A stretch of 33,905 nt of DNA from a virus: IMG/VR virus record IMGVR_UViG_3300031951_000678, positions 1-33,905 of that record; one strand, given 5' to 3'. The notes beneath the pieces were generated by a model. The model worked only from the letters and a program-made list of their open reading frames with translations. It made no database searches and was not told the origin of the DNA. A program made the position numbers and the translations under genes. Positions 22,203 through 29,556 of this stretch are shown here, one piece after another (position 1 is the first letter of the stretch; each line of letters begins with the position of its first letter).

Positions 22203-23132
22203 ATGGATTACTACAAGGCACTGGTTGAGAAGGCTAAGCCAGTATCGGTAGAGCCCTCAGAGACATCCTACTTCGCAGCTCCGTCAGCTGGTTTAGACCC
22301 TAGACTGTTTAGAAATGGGAAGATTATCCCATCTACCAGGGCATCTATATTAAGAATCCTACTTACGCATTTAAAAACACAATTTAAGAACCCAGAGGCC
22401 TACTGCCACGTCTGGCTAGCTGGTTCAGCTGTGAGCTACCAATGGACTGCAGCTCGCAAACCAGCTGACCTAGACTGTTTAATTGGGGTTAATTATTTAA
22501 TATTTAGGCAATCTAATCCAGAGTACAGAGGGCTTAGCGATAAAGAAATCGCCAAAACCTTCAACGACCTCCTGCGAGAGATTCACCCAAGCACTGCAAA
22601 CTTCCTTGACATATTTGAGTTGACGTTCTATGTTAACGCTCAGTCAGATATACGGTCAATCAAACCGTATGCTGCCTACTCGTTAACCGCAGATGACTGG
22701 ACAGTACAACCAGAAGTTCGCGGCGTACCAACTAACAAAATGTGGGAACGAAAGGTTGCACAAGATACGTCAATGGCTACAGAAATTTTAAGTAGGTATG
22801 CGGATGCATTAACTAAGATAGGTGCAGCAACAACAGACGTTGCACGTAGAAATGCAGAAGCAGCATTAAAATTAGCAGTAGAACAAGGCGCATCATTATT
22901 TGAAGATATACACCAAGGTAGAAAGTATGCGTTTAGTGCAAGCGGGCAAGGCTATGCAGATGTGCATAACTACCGCTGGCAATCTGGCAAGGCCAGTGGT
23001 ATTGTCCAGGCACTAAAGCAGATGAAAGAAATTGCCGCAGATTCTAAAGCAGAATTTGAAAAGCAAACCTATGGTATGGAACTACCAACAACGGATGTAT
23101 TAATTAGGCGGGCCTTAATTAACAAAAAGTAG
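22203..23132 (+). CDS. Nucleotidyltransferase-fold protein
   Basis: 309 residues. The signature WLAGSAVSYQWTA (71-83) followed by ADLDCLIGV (88-96) gives the GS...DxD (Asp89, Asp91) active site of the pol-beta-like nucleotidyltransferase superfamily. A third acidic residue could come from the strand DIFELTFYV near 140. These enzymes transfer NMP groups to nucleic acids, proteins or small molecules; the acceptor is unknown. The C-terminal half is helical. Start ATG 22203 after AGGA. It lies just before the HAD-like and TGT-like genes. Confidence 0.7.
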   Translation: MDYYKALVEKAKPVSVEPSETSYFAAPSAGLDPRLFRNGKIIPSTRASILRILLTHLKTQFKNPEAYCHVWLAGSAVSYQWTAARKPADLDCLIGVNYLIFRQSNPEYRGLSDKEIAKTFNDLLREIHPSTANFLDIFELTFYVNAQSDIRSIKPYAAYSLTADDWTVQPEVRGVPTNKMWERKVAQDTSMATEILSRYADALTKIGAATTDVARRNAEAALKLAVEQGASLFEDIHQGRKYAFSASGQGYADVHNYRWQSGKASGIVQALKQMKEIAADSKAEFEKQTYGMELPTTDVLIRRALINKK

Positions 23133-23147
23133 TAGGAGAACTAAGAC

Positions 23148-23618
23148 GTGGCAATACTTGTATTTATGGATGAGGTTCTGCGTAACCACAAAAAGCATCC
23201 AATAGTTGAGGGCCTTAAGTTTTATCGAACACTAAAAGAAAAACACAGAGTTTTAATTTTATGTGAAGATAGAGAAAAGTCAGACCACTGGCTTCGCCAG
23301 CAACGCATCAATAACTTTGACGACCTCGTACCTTTGGAAGATGTGCCGTTTCCAGGCGATGACCCAAAACTAAGACACATAGAGTGGGTTCGTTCACAGG
23401 GGCCAGTCGAGTATGTAGTTACCTCAGACCCAGATTTGGCAGTTAAACTGCTAGTGCGTGGCATAACAACGATTATGTTTATGCACCCAATCTATACTAA
23501 TGAGAACTTCAGACCAGATAGCCTAAAGCGTGGATTTAAGTCCTGGGCAGATATCGAGGCCGAACTAGTTAGACAACAGGACGAATACGACAACGACTCC
23601 CGTAGAGACCGTCTGTAA
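23148..23618 (+). CDS. HAD-like protein, probably degenerate
   Basis: 156 residues from GTG 23148 with TAGGAG upstream. The layout follows HAD phosphatases: strand ILVFMDEV (Asp8, with Val10 where the second Asp is expected), VLILCEDR in the motif II place with Cys for Ser/Thr, and EYVVTSDPDLAVKLLVRG like motif IV. The missing second aspartate suggests lost or altered catalysis. The stop shares one base with the next start (TAATG). Confidence in the fold is moderate only. Confidence 0.45.
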   Translation: MAILVFMDEVLRNHKKHPIVEGLKFYRTLKEKHRVLILCEDREKSDHWLRQQRINNFDDLVPLEDVPFPGDDPKLRHIEWVRSQGPVEYVVTSDPDLAVKLLVRGITTIMFMHPIYTNENFRPDSLKRGFKSWADIEAELVRQQDEYDNDSRRDRL

Positions 23619-25063
23619 TGCGTATTGTCTATATGGGATGTGAAGTCCCTAGCAATCGAACCCTTCTGGAAACCACTACGGCTAACCACCTGGGCATCAG
23701 TTTCCACGGTTTGGTGCGTCGAGGCCTGCCCAAGACCAAGCCCTATTTAATAGATAACTACTTCCCAAAAGACTCCTATGTATATTTATATACAGGAATC
23801 CCTATGTCTGCCAAGATGGGACGTCTTGAGCTGGAGGAGTTCGCCGCAGCTTACGAGCAGTTTGTAGCCATGAACATCGATAGATTAACTTTATTTGCCG
23901 AACTTAATTATGGATTTGTAGACCCAGCCTTCGTTGAGGAACAGCGCCGCACAGCTTGGGCCCAGGTGCCGCCAGGTAAGTTCTTACCCGTCTGGAACCC
24001 CGACTTAGGTTTAGATAACCTCAACAGGCTCATAAATAACTATTTAGATATCGGCATACCAGGGGCAGCCATTGAGTCAGAGACCAGGTTGGCCTCCACC
24101 ACCAGAACCGCCACCAAGCGTCAGGGAACTAGGTTTCATGCGCTAGGATGTGCCAAGCCAGACAACCTTCGCTCAATCCAAGCCGAGACTGCCCATACCC
24201 TTTCGTGGCTATCGCCCATGACTCATGGGGAGACAATCGTGTGGGATGGCACTAGGCTTATGCGCTACCCCAAGCGTATGAAAGAGCAATCCCGTTCAAG
24301 GTATAACCATGTTTATACCAAGGCTGGAATCGACGCCGACCTTATTGCCGAGGACGACAACAAAGAGGTTTGCCGCTTAGCGGTGTGGTCTTACGAACGT
24401 TTCGAAGAGAGGATAAACAAAGTGGGAGAGTCTTATTATCAGGATGAGGCGGGTACGCCAAACACCGAAATCACCCCTACAGATGCTGATAATAAGGGGG
24501 TAGATATGCGGAAACTTATGCCACGTAACCCCGATGAAATCATCAATTTACCAGTGTTCGGATACGAGGTTAAGACCGATGTAGATGGCGATGGCGTCAT
24601 CACCGACAACGTGCATGTTACCTCGCAATCAGGTACGTTGCGCCAGTGCGATACCTGTTTCGTAGCCGCTAACTGCCCCGCTTTTAAGCCTCAATCTATG
24701 TGTGCTTTCAAGTTACCAGTCGAGGTAAAGAGCAAAGACCAACTCAAGAGCCTCATCAATGCCATCATCGAAATGCAGGGCCAAAGGGTTGCTTTTATGC
24801 GTTTTAGCGAAGAAATGAACGGTGGATACGCTGACCCGAACGTTTCCCAAGAGATAGATAGACTGTTTAAATTAATAAAGACGGTCAAGGAATTGGACGA
24901 CTCAAGGGAGTTTATTCGCATGACTGTCGAGCGACAAGGCTCGTCTGGAGTCCTATCTTCTATCTTCGGAGACAAGGCTCAAGTGCTAAAAGAACTACCT
25001 AACAACGGTCTAAATGAGGCCGAAACTACCAAGGTTATTAAAGATTTAACTGAGGATAAGTAG
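23618..25063 (+). CDS. TIM-barrel protein resembling TGT/DpdA transglycosylase
   Basis: 481 residues. The N-terminal ~260 residues follow the order of tRNA-guanine transglycosylase-like barrels. There is a KFLPVWNPDLGLDNLNRL strand-helix (121-138), IGIPGAAIESE (145-155), then RFHALGCAKPDNLRSI (172-187) and HTLSWLSPMTHGE (193-205), like the xHGxG and SxSWx...G segments of the TGT and DpdA families. DpdA inserts 7-deazaguanines into DNA. A C-terminal domain has Cys344, Cys347, Cys353 and Cys362 (CxxC-x5-C-x8-C), a probable zinc site, plus a helical tail. No preQ0 synthesis gene is in the window. The assignment is a pattern judgement and could be wrong. Confidence 0.45.
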   Translation: MRIVYMGCEVPSNRTLLETTTANHLGISFHGLVRRGLPKTKPYLIDNYFPKDSYVYLYTGIPMSAKMGRLELEEFAAAYEQFVAMNIDRLTLFAELNYGFVDPAFVEEQRRTAWAQVPPGKFLPVWNPDLGLDNLNRLINNYLDIGIPGAAIESETRLASTTRTATKRQGTRFHALGCAKPDNLRSIQAETAHTLSWLSPMTHGETIVWDGTRLMRYPKRMKEQSRSRYNHVYTKAGIDADLIAEDDNKEVCRLAVWSYERFEERINKVGESYYQDEAGTPNTEITPTDADNKGVDMRKLMPRNPDEIINLPVFGYEVKTDVDGDGVITDNVHVTSQSGTLRQCDTCFVAANCPAFKPQSMCAFKLPVEVKSKDQLKSLINAIIEMQGQRVAFMRFSEEMNGGYADPNVSQEIDRLFKLIKTVKELDDSREFIRMTVERQGSSGVLSSIFGDKAQVLKELPNNGLNEAETTKVIKDLTEDK

Positions 25064-25076
25064 TTTTACTTATCCT
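25053..25076 (+). terminator. Perfect stem-loop at the end of the TGT-like gene
   Basis: AGGATAAGTA (25053-25062), loop GTTT, TACTTATCCT (25067-25076). The stop codon TAG lies in the stem and loop. No T-run follows, so termination would be weak; it may instead protect the mRNA end. Confidence 0.5.
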
Positions 25077-25171
25077 GATAATAGCGCTACCACACAACTA
25101 AATATACACAGTCTGAAATAGGCTGTAACTCATCACTAGACTAACACCCCCCGCCGATAAAGGAGAATCAA

Positions 25172-27199
25172 ATGCCCCTATCTTTCAGACTAACCGAGGA
25201 CTTCCTAAAGGAGTATCGAAACAAGAAAGTACCTTGGGGTTATAAAGATGCGGGCGGTAATTCGGTTGGTGAAATCACTTTCCTTCGCACCTACTCTAGA
25301 TTAAAAGAGGATGGAACTAAGGAGACTTGGGTAGATGTTTGCCAGCGCGTAATCGAGGGCATGTACTCCTTACAAAAAGACCACTGCAAAACCAGTCGAC
25401 TACCTTGGAACGATACCAGGGCCCAGGCTTCTGCTAAAGAGGCATTTGACCGCCTGTTTAATTTAAAGTGGACCCCACCAGGCCGAGGTCTGTGGGTTAT
25501 GGGTACCCCACTTGTCAATGAGCTCAAGAACTCGGCAGCACTGCAGAACTGTGCTTTCGTATCTACTTCTAGCATGTCTAAATTAGACCCCGCCAAGCCG
25601 TTTGCTTTTCTAATGGAAGCATCAATGTTGGGCGTAGGCGTTGGCTTTGACGACAAGGGCGCAGACAAGGACTTTACAATCTACGACCCTTCCCGCGATG
25701 AATCTAATGTTCAGACTTGGGAAATCCCAGATACCCGCGAAGGATGGGTGGACTCAGTGAGTATGCTCATCAACTCCTACTTAAAACCAGACCAACCTAG
25801 ATGGGTATTTGATTACACACTTATTCGCCCAGCGGGTGCGCCTATCAAAACGTTCGGCGGCACGTCTGCTGGCCCAGAGCCACTAGCCAAACTACACGAC
25901 TATATCTATAACCTATTTGAAGGTCGGGCTACTCAAAAGTTAACTCGCAAGGATGTTGCCGATATCGGTAATTTAATAGGCGTCTGTGTGGTCAGTGGCA
26001 ATGTGCGCCGCTCTGCTGAGCTGCTCATGGGCAGACTAGACGACAAGGACTTCTTAAATTTAAAGAACCCTGCCGTATATCCTGAGCGCAACTCCTACGA
26101 TGCTGCAGCACCTGGTTGGGCCTGGATGTCTAACAACTCTGTTGAGGTATCAGTGGGTTCTAATTTAGACCATATCGTTGAGGGTATTGCTCTCAATGGT
26201 GAGCCTGGAGTTATCTGGATGGATGTTACTCGTAAATACGGACGTCTTATCGACCCACCTAATAATAAAGACCACCGAGCCGCTGGTTACAACCCTTGCG
26301 CTGAGCAATCACTTGAATCCTTCGAGTGCTGTACTTTGGTTGAAACTTACCTCAACCGCCACGACTCTAAAGAAGATTACATACGTACTCTAAAGTTTGC
26401 GTACCTGTATGCAAAAACTGTGACATTACTGCCTACCCACTGGGAAGAAACAAATGCGATTATGCAACGTAATCGTCGTATTGGAACTTCAATGTCTGGT
26501 GTGGCGAACTTCGCAGACCGCGTAGGTATGCCTATCCTTCGTGAGTGGATGGACGCTGGTTACAAGGTTATCCAAGACTACGACCACACATACTCAGAGT
26601 GGCTAGGTATCCGCGAATCTATTAAGACTACTACTGTGAAGCCAAGCGGAACTGTATCTATCCTTGCTGGAGAATCTCCTGGGGTTCACTGGACACCTGG
26701 GGGACAGTACTTCCTTCGTGCAATTCGCTTCTCTAATGAAGACCCAATGCTACCTTTGTTTAAAGCGTCGGGTTATAAAATAGAAAAGGCTTCCGAGTCT
26801 CCAAAAACTACTAGCGTAGTGTTCTTCCCAATCCAGAGTCAGGCTCTCCGCTCAGAGAAAGATGTTTCTATCTTTGAAAAGATGTCGCTTGCCTCTACTG
26901 CCCAACGCCACTGGTCTGATAACTCTGTATCTGTGACCGTCTCCTTCAATGCCGAAACTGAAAAGGACGCCGTAGGAACTGTGCTTCACATGTTTGACGG
27001 ACAACTCAAAACCGTTTCCTTCCTACCAATGGGGAACGCGACTTATCCGCAAATGCCATATACGCAAATAACTAAAGATGAATATGATAAATATACATTT
27101 AAATTGCTTCCTATTGACTTCACAGACGTCTATGCAGGAATGGCAGCGGATGCTATCGGTGAGAAATACTGCTCTAACGACAACTGTTTAATACCGTAA
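25172..27199 (+). CDS. nrdJ: Adenosylcobalamin-dependent (class II) ribonucleoside-triphosphate reductase
   Basis: 675 residues, AAAGGAG at 25159-25165. It matches the monomeric Lactobacillus leichmannii-type enzyme (739 residues): redox Cys127 (QNCAF) and Cys387 (ECC), thiyl Cys376 in NPCAEQS with Asn374 and Glu378, and the C-terminal shuttle pair Cys667/Cys672 (YCSNDNC). Residues TVKPSGTVSILAG near 492-504 form the phosphate-binding turn. It converts NTPs to dNTPs using the B12 coenzyme and needs no oxygen or second subunit. B12 must come from host or environment; no cobalamin riboswitch was seen in the 108-base leader. A strong terminator follows. Confidence 0.95.
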   Translation: MPLSFRLTEDFLKEYRNKKVPWGYKDAGGNSVGEITFLRTYSRLKEDGTKETWVDVCQRVIEGMYSLQKDHCKTSRLPWNDTRAQASAKEAFDRLFNLKWTPPGRGLWVMGTPLVNELKNSAALQNCAFVSTSSMSKLDPAKPFAFLMEASMLGVGVGFDDKGADKDFTIYDPSRDESNVQTWEIPDTREGWVDSVSMLINSYLKPDQPRWVFDYTLIRPAGAPIKTFGGTSAGPEPLAKLHDYIYNLFEGRATQKLTRKDVADIGNLIGVCVVSGNVRRSAELLMGRLDDKDFLNLKNPAVYPERNSYDAAAPGWAWMSNNSVEVSVGSNLDHIVEGIALNGEPGVIWMDVTRKYGRLIDPPNNKDHRAAGYNPCAEQSLESFECCTLVETYLNRHDSKEDYIRTLKFAYLYAKTVTLLPTHWEETNAIMQRNRRIGTSMSGVANFADRVGMPILREWMDAGYKVIQDYDHTYSEWLGIRESIKTTTVKPSGTVSILAGESPGVHWTPGGQYFLRAIRFSNEDPMLPLFKASGYKIEKASESPKTTSVVFFPIQSQALRSEKDVSIFEKMSLASTAQRHWSDNSVSVTVSFNAETEKDAVGTVLHMFDGQLKTVSFLPMGNATYPQMPYTQITKDEYDKYTFKLLPIDFTDVYAGMAADAIGEKYCSNDNCLIP

Positions 27200-27215
27200 T
27201 CGCTACTTAAATAGT

Positions 27216-27251
27216 GAAGCCCCCTAGCCAAGTCTAGGGGGCTTCTTTATT
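27216..27251 (+). terminator. Strong terminator after ribonucleotide reductase
   Basis: GAAGCCCCCTAG (27216-27227), six-base loop, CTAGGGGGCTTC (27234-27245), then TTTATT. It ends the + strand block and stands between the two converging operons. Confidence 0.92.
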
Positions 27252-27349
27252 TAGTAAGGCGCAGGTCTATCTCAGCCGAAGGGGTTGGCTTCATGGATAG
27301 CCTTAGCGGGAGAGTGAACCAATAACCGCTTTGACGCCTGTATTAAGTT

Positions 27350-27499
27350 TTAGCATGAGGAACACTTGGTATCTACTCTTATGTTTCTCTTATCTACGAT
27401 AAAAGGACGACCGCAGTGATGGCAATTAATTAGTTTGATACGGCTATTACGCTTATAAAGTTTAACTAGGGTATCTAAGTTTAGTTTATTCGTCGTCAT
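27350..27499 (-). CDS. Very small zinc-binding protein
   Basis: 49 residues from ATG 27499. A longer frame from 27580 is rejected because it runs through the acidic-peptide gene. CHHCGRPF near residue 26 and CSSC at the C terminus form a zinc ribbon; the N-terminal half is basic (TLVKLYKRNSRIKL). The start overlaps the end of the acidic gene. It is the last gene of the - strand operon; the 98 bases beyond it to the terminator hold no convincing gene. Confidence 0.65.
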   Translation of the reverse strand: MTTNKLNLDTLVKLYKRNSRIKLINCHHCGRPFIVDKRNIRVDTKCSSC

Positions 27500-27590
27500 C
27501 GTCGTCGTCGTCGTAAATCTCTTCATCTGGGATGTGCGGGCTAGGGCGCCCCCACTCTGGGTCTGGAACGATAGGGTCAATGAAACTCAT
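27486..27590 (-). CDS. 34-residue acidic protein with poly-Asp tail
   Basis: From ATG 27590, with AGGAG eight bases upstream, to TAA at 27486-27488. After a Pro-rich first half (FIDPIVPDPEWGRP) it ends in seven aspartates plus Glu, written in GAC/GAT repeats. It overlaps the next start by 14 bases. It may mimic DNA charge or be a protein tail-like peptide. Not recognised; real by its ribosome site and packing. Confidence 0.6.
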   Translation of the reverse strand: MSFIDPIVPDPEWGRPSPHIPDEEIYDDDDDDDE

Positions 27591-27592
27591 AT

Positions 27593-27898
27593 TTAAATCT
27601 CCTGCTTATAAATTAGAGTGCCCGAAATCTTAATAGGTTTGCCGTTTTCGTCCTCTGACGTAACTTCGAGCTTCACGCTCTTTCGTGGTGTGAGGCTTTG
27701 GACTCTCTCCTTAATCCAACGCTTACCTGCACTAGCGTTAGACCACGCGGTTGTAATGTTATCAATTTCTACGTCGTCATAACTACCTAGACCGTTCTGT
27801 CGGAGTTCAGTAATTGTGTAAGTAACCTTCCACGCGCCACCCTTTTCCATGTTCTTGATAAGGGTCGCCTTGAAGGTGCGCTCTGCTTTTTTAGCCAT
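27593..27898 (-). CDS. Small hypothetical beta-rich protein
   Basis: 101 residues from ATG 27898, preceded by AAAGGAG; a longer start at 27943 lies inside the upstream gene. Alternating charged and hydrophobic residues (TFKATLIKNM, WKVTYTITEL, ISGTLIYKQ) suggest a small beta-barrel such as an OB or SH3 fold. No cysteines. It overlaps the glycosylase-like gene by 8 bases. Function unknown. Confidence 0.68.
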   Translation of the reverse strand: MAKKAERTFKATLIKNMEKGGAWKVTYTITELRQNGLGSYDDVEIDNITTAWSNASAGKRWIKERVQSLTPRKSVKLEVTSEDENGKPIKISGTLIYKQEI

Positions 27899-28319
27899 GT
27901 AAGTTCTCCTTTGTAATAGGCCAATGATAGGGCATAGTTTCATCTACTGTGGGAAAGTGTATCCTATAGTGTTCAGGTAACTTTCGCACTAGGTTTGCTT
28001 GGTGCGATATATGTATCCGCTCGTCGCCTAGCCACGCTGGCATGTCGGGCGCGGGTTTGTGCTGGAAGTGGGTAATAAGGTTATCGTTATACCCACGACG
28101 TATCCACTCTAGGCATATCTCTCTCCCGTAGGACTTGAGTGCGTCGAGGTTATCTCTCCACATGAGAACGGCAGGGTGGTTATGCCATGCGTTGCTCTGT
28201 TGAGTTCCGTCTAACACTCTTACTATTTGATAAGCCTCGACTCTCTGCTTGCCTAGTCGTCGGTAATCTAATACGAGTGCAGTTTCTTTGAAGTCTGCAT
28301 AGGGCAGGAAGGTTTGCAC
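27891..28319 (-). CDS. MSMEG_6728-type pyrimidine dimer DNA glycosylase-like protein
   Basis: 142 residues from GTG 28319, whose start shares one base with the upstream TAG. The sequence MQTFLPYADFKETALVLDYR, RLGKQRVEAYQIVRVL, NHPAVLMWR, then PAWLGDERIHISHQANLVRK and a YHWP ending is the MSMEG_6728/Pyr_excise family typical of actinobacteria and their phages. T4 endonuclease V-like members cut DNA at pyrimidine dimers; actual activity of this subfamily is little studied. A UV-repair role would suit a phage of sunlit water, which is inference. Confidence 0.85.
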   Translation of the reverse strand: MQTFLPYADFKETALVLDYRRLGKQRVEAYQIVRVLDGTQQSNAWHNHPAVLMWRDNLDALKSYGREICLEWIRRGYNDNLITHFQHKPAPDMPAWLGDERIHISHQANLVRKLPEHYRIHFPTVDETMPYHWPITKENLHG

Positions 28320-28429
28320 TAACTAACGCCGTCCATTTCAGATACGACTTTCTTTTCTATCTGTATGCCGTCCTTCTTACCACAACCGCAACTACCGCAA
28401 CCGCAGGTAGGCTCTGTTGTTTCGTCCAT
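28319..28429 (-). CDS. 36-residue cysteine-rich peptide
   Basis: From ATG 28429, preceded by AGGAG, to TAG at 28319-28321. Residues 9-17 read CGCGSCGCG, four cysteines in seven to nine residues, then Lys-rich and acidic sequence. It resembles a metal-binding (metallothionein-like) knot or a tiny iron-sulfur peptide. The stop overlaps the next GTG by one base. Not recognised as a known family. Confidence 0.65.
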   Translation of the reverse strand: MDETTEPTCGCGSCGCGKKDGIQIEKKVVSEMDGVS

Positions 28430-28438
28430 AACTCTCTC

Positions 28439-28585
28439 CTAAACTTGGGCAGGGTTCCCTGCTGGTGGCACGCACATCACGCAGAATCCTAGACCTATCT
28501 CGCTGGCTTCGTCAAGGGCACTCTCGTCGATAGGGGCGATTACCTCTCCGTTATCGTATTCAATAAAACACTTGGCACACTTCAT
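28439..28585 (-). CDS. 48-residue zinc-ribbon protein
   Basis: From ATG 28585 with AGGAGAGA upstream. CAKC at residues 3-6 and CVMC near 36-39 form a zinc ribbon with an acidic insert between (PIDESALDEASEIG). Ends in a Pro/Gly tail. It is packed 9 bases from its neighbours. Role unknown. Confidence 0.68.
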   Translation of the reverse strand: MKCAKCFIEYDNGEVIAPIDESALDEASEIGLGFCVMCVPPAGNPAQV

Positions 28586-28594
28586 GGTTCTCTC

Positions 28595-28705
28595 CTATTT
28601 CTCTATTCCATATTTATCAAGGCACTCATCACACATTTTGCCTCTGCACCTACACACGATTTCTTCGCTGCGGGGTTCTTCAGGGTTGCTGTTGCTCGTC
28701 GTCAT
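28595..28705 (-). CDS. 36-residue cysteine-containing peptide
   Basis: From ATG 28705, inside the last 26 bases of the upstream gene, to TAG at 28595-28597. CRC and CDEC (near 18-28) could bind one metal ion; the N terminus is Ser/Asn/Glu-rich. Ribosome site is weak (GAGAGA), so translation may depend on coupling with the upstream gene. Confidence 0.55.
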   Translation of the reverse strand: MTTSNSNPEEPRSEEIVCRCRGKMCDECLDKYGIEK

Positions 28706-29117
28706 TTCTCTCTACTTCTGTATTTACTTCTGTATTTGTTTCTGTTTCTAACTTTAACTCTGTGCCATAACCTTGATATATAACTACGCCCTCAGCGTCC
28801 TTAATCGTGACGACTTCGCGCTCGCTGGTAATAAACTGGTGCAGGTGGTGGCTCTCCACGATAGTTTCAACGCTGGCGGTATTTGCGCCTTTGTATGAAG
28901 TTCCTTCGGGGAGTGTAATAATCGTATTAAAGTCGCCGTCGTTGGCGTATTCGATAGCCCTAATACAGGTATCGACCATGCTTACTGGGATAGGTGGATT
29001 ATGGTTACTCTGTAAGTGGAAGGCGATTAGTTTCCAATAATCGCTAGGTTCATCAAACACTTCGTCGTAACTCTCGCTAATAATCTCCGCGTCGTAGATT
29101 TCCTCATTGTTGTCCAT
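28680..29117 (-). CDS. Acidic hypothetical protein
   Basis: 145 residues from ATG 29117 with AAGGA upstream. Strongly acidic at both ends (NNEEIYDAEIISESYDE; repeated TEVNTEVE then DDEQQQP). A middle section (about 27-115) with mixed hydrophobics and several His may fold. No cysteine cluster. It overlaps both neighbours. Family not recognised. Confidence 0.68.
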   Translation of the reverse strand: MDNNEEIYDAEIISESYDEVFDEPSDYWKLIAFHLQSNHNPPIPVSMVDTCIRAIEYANDGDFNTIITLPEGTSYKGANTASVETIVESHHLHQFITSEREVVTIKDAEGVVIYQGYGTELKLETETNTEVNTEVERNDDEQQQP

Positions 29118-29244
29118 TTAAGTCCTTATCTCTATGTTTAACTTTCCTAGTGTATCGCTTTTTATTGCGAATAGGAACGGAAGCATTACTCCGCCGTAGT
29201 TCTAATATACGGCGGAGTTGCTCTCTCGTCTTTGATAGTTTCAT
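29104..29244 (-). CDS. 46-residue very basic protein
   Basis: From ATG 29244 to TGA at 29104-29106, overlapping the next start by 14 bases. It is rich in Arg/Lys (QLRRILELRRSN, IRNKKRYTRKVKHRDK), like a nucleic-acid-binding peptide. A perfect 11-bp inverted repeat at 29188-29218 lies inside it and spells the LRR...LRR part. Only AGG precedes the start. Kept because it fills the only gap in a packed operon. Confidence 0.5.
   Translation of the reverse strand: MKLSKTREQLRRILELRRSNASVPIRNKKRYTRKVKHRDKDLNGQQ
29188..29218 (-). other. Perfect 11-bp stem-loop in small basic gene
   Basis: ACTCCGCCGTA (29188-29198) and TACGGCGGAGT (29208-29218) with a 9-base loop. No T-run on either side. It may be an mRNA structure or DNA site overlapping the coding sequence, or a chance result of repeated Leu-Arg-Arg codons on both arms. 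Confidence 0.6.
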
Positions 29245-29253
29245 AAGCCTATC

Positions 29254-29556
29254 TTACTCTGCGTAGCCGTTCTCTAAGTCACGCTCATCTAACTCGTCCA
29301 TAAGTGGCGCTCTTAGACCTAAGGCTTCCATGCGTGGCTCGATACTGTCTATGGCTTCATCTATCTCACCACGCACTTCGTGGTAGTCAAGGTATTCCTC
29401 TACACGCTCGTCCTTGTGGCTTCGTATGAAGCATAGGTCAAGGCTTGCACCGATAGCGCTATCTAATAGTGCTATTGCGTCGGGGTCGCCATTTATATAT
29501 TTAAGTGCGAGGTCGTTGTATTGTCCTGTCTTGGGTAGGAAGTTTGTGCTGGTCAT
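29254..29556 (-). CDS. Acidic hypothetical protein
   Basis: 100 residues from ATG 29556, overlapping the preceding stop (ATGA). Mostly helical, acidic (DERVEEYLDYHEVRGEIDEA; LMDELDERDLENG), no cluster of cysteines. Not recognised. Its place just downstream of the AAA+/VWA pair suggests part of the same module. Confidence 0.65.
   Translation of the reverse strand: MTSTNFLPKTGQYNDLALKYINGDPDAIALLDSAIGASLDLCFIRSHKDERVEEYLDYHEVRGEIDEAIDSIEPRMEALGLRAPLMDELDERDLENGYAE

Noticed and set aside
25064-25171. Cobalamin riboswitch before the class II ribonucleotide reductase
   Set aside because: The leader is only 108 bases and no B12-box-like sequence or multi-stem arrangement was found by eye.
27252-27349. 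15-codon - strand frame between the last small gene and the terminator
   Set aside because: No ribosome site and too short; the stretch is best read as 3' untranslated sequence.
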